This document shows, one piece after another, positions 42,743 through 47,485 of a stretch of 47,485 nucleotides of DNA. The stretch lies in contig JAGAIY010000028.1 of the NCBI GenBank assembly GCA_017626355.1, positions 1 to 47,485 on the forward strand. The letters run 5' to 3'. Each line of letters begins with the position of its first letter. Within the stretch, counting starts at the first letter, position 1. Source of the stretch: Bacteroidales bacterium. GTDB lineage: Bacteria > Bacteroidota > Bacteroidia > Bacteroidales > UBA932. The notes beneath the pieces were generated by a model. It was not told the DNA's origin and searched no databases. It worked only from the letters and a program-made list of their open reading frames with translations. Position numbers and translations under genes: made by a program.

Positions 42743-44080
42743 ATGAGATACGGTAAATTGAGCCGCCAGCTGGCCTCTCTGGCCGGCCCGATATTCATCG
42801 AGACCCTGCTCGTGATGATGCTGGGTGCGGTGGACACATTCATGTTGAGCCGCCATTCGGACAACAGCGTCGCGGCAGTCGGCGTGGTGAACCAGCTTAT
42901 GAATCTGGTGTTCCTGCTTTTCGAGGTCATTTCTCTCGGAACATCGATACTCTGCTCGCAATATATAGGAGCAGGAAGAAGGGACAAGGTGATACAGGTG
43001 GTGGGTATCTCCCTGATATTCAATCTGATTTCCGGGCTGCTGATAAGCTGTGGCCTGCTGTTCTTTGCAGAGGACCTGCTGCTGATGATGGGCTTAAGGC
43101 CAGATCTCATGGCATATGGACTTCCATATATGAAGATAGTGGGAGGATTCGCATTCTTCCAGGCCCTGTCGCTTTCGCTGTCGGCCTCCCTCCGAAGCGC
43201 AGACAAGGCGAAATACCCGATGTATGTGTCCGTTGTGGTCAATATCCTCAACATCATCGGAAACTATACCCTCATCTTCGGTAAGTTCGGAATGCCTGCC
43301 CTCGGCGTCGAAGGAGCCGCAATCTCTACCTCATTCTGCCGTTTCGTTTCCGTGGTCATACTCTTCGTGGTACTGTTCAGGAAGCACATACCGTCATTCC
43401 CGAAGGAACTTTTCACTCCGTTCCCATGGATCGAACTGAAGAATCTTCTGAAGATCGGCATCCCGTCCGCAGGCGAGCATATGTCCTACAGCCTCTCGCA
43501 GGTCGTGATAACATATTTCATCAACATGATCAGCAATCAGGCTCTTGCGACAAGAAGCTATGTGACCAATATCGTGATGTTCACATACATATTCGCGCTG
43601 TCCCTGGCCCAGGGAGGGGCGATCCTTATCGGACATCTCGTGGGAATGAAGAAGATAAAGGCAGCCTATACCATTGGAAAGAGGGTCATGAGGCTCGGCG
43701 CAGCCATGTCCGTGAGCCTTTCGCTCCTGACAGCGATATTCGGAAAGCATATCCTGGGCATGCTGACTTCCGACCCATGGATCATAGCCACAGGAGCATC
43801 CATCCTATGGGTGGAGGTCCTGCTTGAAAACGGACGTGCCCTCAATTTCTTCGGCGTGAATGCTTTAAGAAGCGCCGGAGACATTTATTATCCGGTGCTG
43901 GTAGGAATCGTCGTGATGTGGGGTGTGCAGGTTGTCGGCAGTTACGTCCTCGGCATCAGCCTCGGATGGGGACTCGTTGCCATGTGGGCCGTCTTCGCCC
44001 TCGACGAGAACATCCGCGGCCTCATATTCCTCCGCCGCTGGAACAGCTTCAGATGGGTCGGGAAAGGGTTTCTGAAATAA
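42743..44080 (+). CDS. MATE-family efflux transporter
   Basis: A 445-residue inner-membrane protein with about 12 predicted helices in two similar halves, each of the MatE type. The first helix has the family pattern 'LASLAGPIFIETLLVMMLGAVDTFMLSRHSDNSVAAVGVVNQLM'. MATE proteins export drugs or metabolites in exchange for Na+ or H+. The substrate cannot be predicted. It is a single gene with its own promoter; its stop codon is two bases from the end of the convergent lipoprotein gene, leaving no room for a terminator between them. Confidence 0.95.
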   Translation: MRYGKLSRQLASLAGPIFIETLLVMMLGAVDTFMLSRHSDNSVAAVGVVNQLMNLVFLLFEVISLGTSILCSQYIGAGRRDKVIQVVGISLIFNLISGLLISCGLLFFAEDLLLMMGLRPDLMAYGLPYMKIVGGFAFFQALSLSLSASLRSADKAKYPMYVSVVVNILNIIGNYTLIFGKFGMPALGVEGAAISTSFCRFVSVVILFVVLFRKHIPSFPKELFTPFPWIELKNLLKIGIPSAGEHMSYSLSQVVITYFINMISNQALATRSYVTNIVMFTYIFALSLAQGGAILIGHLVGMKKIKAAYTIGKRVMRLGAAMSVSLSLLTAIFGKHILGMLTSDPWIIATGASILWVEVLLENGRALNFFGVNALRSAGDIYYPVLVGIVVMWGVQVVGSYVLGISLGWGLVAMWAVFALDENIRGLIFLRRWNSFRWVGKGFLK

Positions 44081-44082
44081 GG

Positions 44083-44694
44083 CTAGATCCAAAGTCCCGG
44101 ATTGGGACAGGTCTTGCGCCAGCTGTTCAGGACGTCATTACTGACTTTTTTAAATACCTGAAGATATATAACGACCTTATCATCATGATATATAGAACGA
44201 GGACCTGCACAGACCATTATATCATCTGAAAGGTAGACCATCTTGCCGTTGCTGATATACCATGATGCCCTAAGCGACAGGCTGTTGTCCGACTCGTCGT
44301 ATGAGAATTCCAGTTTCTCATGGCGGCATTCCTGCAGACCGTACTGTATCAGGTGATCTTCACCGAAACCAGTAATCTCAAAGCAGTCGGGATATGTCTT
44401 GCCGGAAGTGATTGTACCACTTTGCACGATTTCGATTGTGCCGGTTACATTCTTATGTTCGTCCAGTTCATACAGGGCTATCGTCTCCCAGCCATGTCCG
44501 ACCACTATTCTCTGCACGGCATCCTTGGTTATCTGATTTGCAGGAATAACCTCGACATTCTTTCCGTTCAAGGTCATATATTCCACCAATTCGAAATCAT
44601 CAAGATATCTTTCAGAATCTGACTGAATCTTTTCACATGAAATAACTGCAGAGCAGCATATGAGCATGCTCAATAAATAAATACGGATATTCAT
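44083..44694 (-). CDS. Lipoprotein of unknown function
   Basis: A 203-residue lipoprotein (MNIRIYLLSMLICCSAVISC, Cys20). The mature part contains 'VEVIPANQITKDAVQRIVVGHGWETIALYELDEHKNVTG' and several beta strands ending in 'NSWRKTCPNPGLWI', with a few cysteines that could form a disulfide in the periplasm. No family recognised. It follows the next lipoprotein gene by 10 bases on the same strand, so the two are co-transcribed. It has lower GC than neighbouring core genes. Confidence 0.8.
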   Translation of the reverse strand: MNIRIYLLSMLICCSAVISCEKIQSDSERYLDDFELVEYMTLNGKNVEVIPANQITKDAVQRIVVGHGWETIALYELDEHKNVTGTIEIVQSGTITSGKTYPDCFEITGFGEDHLIQYGLQECRHEKLEFSYDESDNSLSLRASWYISNGKMVYLSDDIMVCAGPRSIYHDDKVVIYLQVFKKVSNDVLNSWRKTCPNPGLWI

Positions 44695-44704
44695 AATATG
44701 CTGC

Positions 44705-45349
44705 TTATAGTTTTATTTCCTTATCAAATACTTTTCCATCTGTGGTCTTTACACGCATAAGCAACTCTTTTCCGTTATGCGGAACATCCGACCCCAGATA
44801 CAGATAAATCTTGCTATACACTGGCAGACATTTCATCATTTCCGGTGTCAATCCTGATAAGACTCCATCATACAGTCCCGAATAATAATCTTTATATCCA
44901 CCGGCGATGTACACATATAAGGATCTGATATTCACACAAATGACATCATTAAGAGAGCTACCGGAAGGATGTGTCATATCCCAATCATTTAAAGCAAAGA
45001 CTTCTATCGATTGCAGGTCGGAAGAAAGAGCTTCGGGATATCCCTGACATGGATCTATATATCCATTGAAAGAAATGTCAGAATACTTTGTCTTGAGTTC
45101 TTCATAACGTGCAGCATCCTCCGGATTGTCTGAATCCTTCGAATATTTCTTTCCCAGGACATAACTTACAGGTATCAGGATACCATGATCTTCAATCCTG
45201 ATATCCTCCAGATCATAATATGCAGTCACAAATGATTCAGAAAAAAACTTTCCGTTCTCTTTCATTGTGGCATCAATATCCGTATATATATCTTTGCCGC
45301 ATCCGGCAAGACAGAATACCGATATGAATATAAACATAATTCTTCTCAT
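44705..45349 (-). CDS. Lipoprotein of unknown function
   Basis: A 214-residue lipoprotein (MRRIMFIFISVFCLAGC, Cys17), rich in Asp, Tyr and Ser, with no recognised domain. Visible stretches are 'DATMKENGKFFSESFVTAYYDLEDI' and 'VYSKIYLYLGSDVPHNGKELL'. It is first of a two-gene unit with the 203-residue lipoprotein. It lies behind the galM terminator, so it is separate from the galM-araB operon. AT-rich composition suggests fast-evolving accessory genes, but no mobile element was seen. Confidence 0.8.
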   Translation of the reverse strand: MRRIMFIFISVFCLAGCGKDIYTDIDATMKENGKFFSESFVTAYYDLEDIRIEDHGILIPVSYVLGKKYSKDSDNPEDAARYEELKTKYSDISFNGYIDPCQGYPEALSSDLQSIEVFALNDWDMTHPSGSSLNDVICVNIRSLYVYIAGGYKDYYSGLYDGVLSGLTPEMMKCLPVYSKIYLYLGSDVPHNGKELLMRVKTTDGKVFDKEIKL

Positions 45350-45407
45350 CTTCGTATTGTCTTTATTAAGAGTCCCTGAAAGGTATCATTGACTGCGTCA
45401 AAAAACA

Positions 45408-45439
45408 CAAAATCCTCGGATTAAAATCCGAGGATTTTG
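45408..45439 (-). terminator. Rho-independent terminator of the galM-araB operon
   Basis: A perfect 15-base stem (45408-45422 with 45425-45439) closed by a two-base loop. On the minus strand it is followed by TTTTTT. It lies 8 bases behind the galM stop codon. Confidence 0.9.
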
Positions 45440-45446
45440 TTATTGA

Positions 45447-46583
45447 TTATTTCACGCTGAACTTGTAGATGCAGCGGTGAGTGTAGGTCTCGCCTGGACG
45501 GAGAGTTGCTGTAGGCCACTCCGGACGGTTAGGAGAATCCGGGAAGAGCTGTGTCTCGATGCAGACAGAAGCTCTCATAGGATACTTGATGCCGTGCTTG
45601 CCGGCAACCTCTCCTGTAAGGAAGTTACCTGTGTAGACCTGTACTCCCGGCTGGTCAGTGTACTCCTCGAGGAGGATGCCTGTAGCTGGAGAGTAAACGC
45701 TGAGAGCGAGCTTGGTGATGTCACCTGCTGTGTTGAGCACCCAGTTGTGGTCGTAACCGTTTCCAAGAACGAGCTGATCATAGTCCTGATTGATGTCCTG
45801 ACCGATAGCCTTTGGAGTGCGGAAATCGAACGGAGTACCCTCTACTGGACGCATTTCGCCGGTAGGGATGAGGTTCTCGTTTGCAGGAGTGAATGTATCA
45901 GCATTCACATAAAGGATCATGTCTGTTCCCTCTACTGCGTGATTTCCTGAAAGGCTGAAATATGCATGGTTTGTCATGCTGAGCACAGTCGGCTTGTCGG
46001 TTGTTCCTTCATATGTGATGTCGATGGCATTGTCGTCAGTGAGCTTGTAGGTAACAATAGCTGTGACTGTGCCAGGGAATCCCATATGACCGTCAGGATC
46101 TACCATTGTAAGCTTGAGAGTCTGGCCGTCAACCTGCTCTGCCTCATAAACCTGATACTGCCAGCCCTCTGCACCGCCGTGGAGGCAGTTCTGGCCGTCG
46201 TTCTGATTGAGGACAACAGTCTGTCCGTCAAGCTCGAACTTACCACCGTCGATACGGTTTGCATAACGTCCGATAGAAGCACCGAAGTCGCTTGGCTTGG
46301 TCATGTAGTCGTTGATGTTGTCGAAACCGAGGATAACGTCAACCATGTTGCCGTCCTTGTCCGGAACCATCACAGAAACGAGACGTCCGCCGAAGTTTGT
46401 GATACATACCTCCATTCCATTGGCATTTGTCAATGTGTAGAGTGCTGTAGCCTTGCCGTCCTTCTCGCCCACGAAAGCCTGAGGGTCAAGTCCGGAAAGT
46501 GTCAATGCAGGCTCGTTAGAGCAAGCTGCAAGGCAGAGGGCAGCCATAGCTGCCCCTGCGATTGTCTTGAAGATTCTTTTCAT
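45447..46583 (-). CDS. galM: Aldose 1-epimerase (galactose mutarotase), lipoprotein
   Basis: A 378-residue enzyme that interconverts alpha and beta anomers of aldoses. Unlike the cytoplasmic E. coli GalM it has a lipoprotein signal peptide (MKRIFKTIAGAAMAALCLAAC, Cys21), so it acts outside the cytoplasm; lipoprotein GalM is common in Bacteroidetes. Family motifs: 'ITNFGGRLVSVMVPDKDG', 'IGRYANRIDGGKF', 'NCLHGGAEGWQ', 'TNHAYFSLSG' with the catalytic His, and 'CIETQLFPDSPN' with the catalytic Glu. It lies 10 bases behind araB. It probably serves arabinose or galactose uptake. The ATG at 46583 opens the signal peptide. Confidence 0.93.
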   Translation of the reverse strand: MKRIFKTIAGAAMAALCLAACSNEPALTLSGLDPQAFVGEKDGKATALYTLTNANGMEVCITNFGGRLVSVMVPDKDGNMVDVILGFDNINDYMTKPSDFGASIGRYANRIDGGKFELDGQTVVLNQNDGQNCLHGGAEGWQYQVYEAEQVDGQTLKLTMVDPDGHMGFPGTVTAIVTYKLTDDNAIDITYEGTTDKPTVLSMTNHAYFSLSGNHAVEGTDMILYVNADTFTPANENLIPTGEMRPVEGTPFDFRTPKAIGQDINQDYDQLVLGNGYDHNWVLNTAGDITKLALSVYSPATGILLEEYTDQPGVQVYTGNFLTGEVAGKHGIKYPMRASVCIETQLFPDSPNRPEWPTATLRPGETYTHRCIYKFSVK

Positions 46584-46593
46584 ATGTCTGATA

Positions 46594-47485
46594 TTACTTT
46601 GCAACTTCCTCACAGTATGCGCCGAGCTTGAGATAACGCTGATAAACCTCATCGTATATCTTCACCTGGTCTGGCTCTGGGAAGTATTCCTTCGCGAAAC
46701 CAGAGTTCATTGCATCCTGTGCATCAGCTACGGTTGCATATGCACCGGCTGCTGTAGCGGCGAACATTGCGGCACCGAGAGCACAAGCCTGGTCTGTGTT
46801 GCAGACCTTGATAGGCATGTTGAGCACATTAGAGAGAGTCTGCATCACGAATGGTGACTTGAGCGCGATACCACCGATACCGATGACATCATTGATGCGC
46901 ATTCCCTCTGACTTGAATCTCTCAACGATTGCGCGTGAACCGAATGCGGTAGCCTCAACGAGTGCACGGAAGATCATAGGAGCTGTAGTACCGAGGTTGA
47001 TGCCGCTGATAGCACCCTGAAGGAGCTGGTTTGCATCCGGAGTACGGCGGCCGTTCATCCAGTCTGTAGCTACGACAGAGCTCTCGCCTGCAGGGATCTT
47101 CATCGCCTCGACTGTGAGTGCAGGGATGATCTTGTCGCAAGCCTCGTCGATAACCTTTGCCTTTGTCTCCTCGTCGAGAAGCTCGGAAGCACCGAGGATG
47201 TTCTTCAACGGGAACTCGAGAACGCGGCGGAACCATGCATAGATGTCACCGAATGCAGACTGACCTGCCTCAAGACCGATCATGCCCGGCATAACGGAAC
47301 CGTCCACCTGACCGCAGATACCTCTTACGAGCTTGTCGCCAAGCTCCTCTGGAGATACTGTCATGATGTCACATGTCGAAGTACCGATAACGCGTACGAA
47401 AGTGTTGTTCTTTGCACCTGCTCCGATAGCACCCATATGGCAGTCGAATTCGCTTCCTGCAACCACTACATCCGTAGAGAGTCCG
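46594..47485 (-). CDS. araB: L-ribulokinase, C-terminal part (cut by window edge)
   Basis: The last 296 codons of a FGGY-family kinase; the 5' part lies beyond the right edge. Diagnostic AraB stretches are 'VVVAGSEFDCHMGAIGAG', 'VIGTSTCDI', 'DWMNGRRTPDANQLLQGAISG', 'TTAPMIFRALVEATAFGSRAIV' and 'GGIALKSPFVMQTLSNVLNMPI'. The enzyme phosphorylates L-ribulose in the cytoplasm in L-arabinose breakdown. It is transcribed before galM, so an ara operon (araA, araD) probably starts outside the window. It appears intact in what is seen. Confidence 0.94.
   Translation of the reverse strand, partial: GLSTDVVVAGSEFDCHMGAIGAGAKNNTFVRVIGTSTCDIMTVSPEELGDKLVRGICGQVDGSVMPGMIGLEAGQSAFGDIYAWFRRVLEFPLKNILGASELLDEETKAKVIDEACDKIIPALTVEAMKIPAGESSVVATDWMNGRRTPDANQLLQGAISGINLGTTAPMIFRALVEATAFGSRAIVERFKSEGMRINDVIGIGGIALKSPFVMQTLSNVLNMPIKVCNTDQACALGAAMFAATAAGAYATVADAQDAMNSGFAKEYFPEPDQVKIYDEVYQRYLKLGAYCEEVAK

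Noticed and set aside
42466-42756. Possible 96-residue gene before the MATE transporter
   Set aside because: It translates the tandem hairpins and runs through the -7 box into the MATE start; no protein-like features.

Overview
The window looks like chromosomal DNA of a Bacteroidales bacterium, probably an uncultured gut or rumen type. Three things point there: tandem SusC/SusD pairs with lipoprotein glycan-binding proteins, promoters of the Bacteroidetes type (TAnnTTTG, some with TTTG about 19-20 bases upstream), and Bacteroidetes-type housekeeping proteins (a GTPase-dead EF-G paralog, an S46 dipeptidyl peptidase, an Mrp ATPase without the CxxC pair). No tRNA, rRNA, CRISPR array or insertion sequence was found.

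Positions 1-19348 form a polysaccharide utilisation locus (PUL) that appears directed at acetylated beta-mannan. On the minus strand, from a strong promoter at about 15470-15501, the order is: GH5 mannanase fused to a CE7-type acetyl esterase, SusC (interrupted by one in-frame TAA), SusD, a second and shorter SusC, a second SusD, a SusE/F-like surface glycan-binding lipoprotein, a GH26 mannanase, and the start of a BACON-type lipoprotein that leaves the window. An AraC-family regulator (15529-16407) follows. Divergent from it are a cellobiose/mannobiose 2-epimerase-like enzyme and a GH43 glycosidase. The expected GH130 mannosylglucose phosphorylase is not in the window. The PUL promoter sits inside a long imperfect palindrome, a candidate operator.

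Positions 19454-25375 are mostly core genes: a secreted protein of unknown function, aspS, rsmA, an ECF sigma factor with a probable membrane anti-sigma factor and a DUF6249-like membrane protein, and an AlkD-like DNA-repair protein. A flavodoxin-type reductase (25604-26248) follows. A periplasmic GH2-GH63 pair (26371-32120) is next, the GH2 carrying a LamG-like domain inserted after its catalytic barrel. Then comes the EF-G2-like translation factor.

Positions 34474-39355 hold a small acidic protein, an XRE regulator with a coiled-coil tail, rnhB, a Dpp7-type peptidase and mrp. Positions 39433-41770 hold a GH43-like and GH10 xylanase lipoprotein pair. Three AT-richer lipoproteins of unknown function surround a MATE transporter. 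The right end carries a lipoprotein galM and the 3' part of araB, the start of a likely arabinose operon.

Together the genes fit a plant-hemicellulose degrader: mannan is captured and cut at the surface (GH26, GH5-CE7, SusC/D), deacetylated, and processed inside by the epimerase. Separate modules cover xylan (GH10/GH43), galactosides (GH2) and arabinose (araB). Intergenic spacers hold several repeat families. One is a hairpin element of about 75 bases found in two copies, each between convergent genes.
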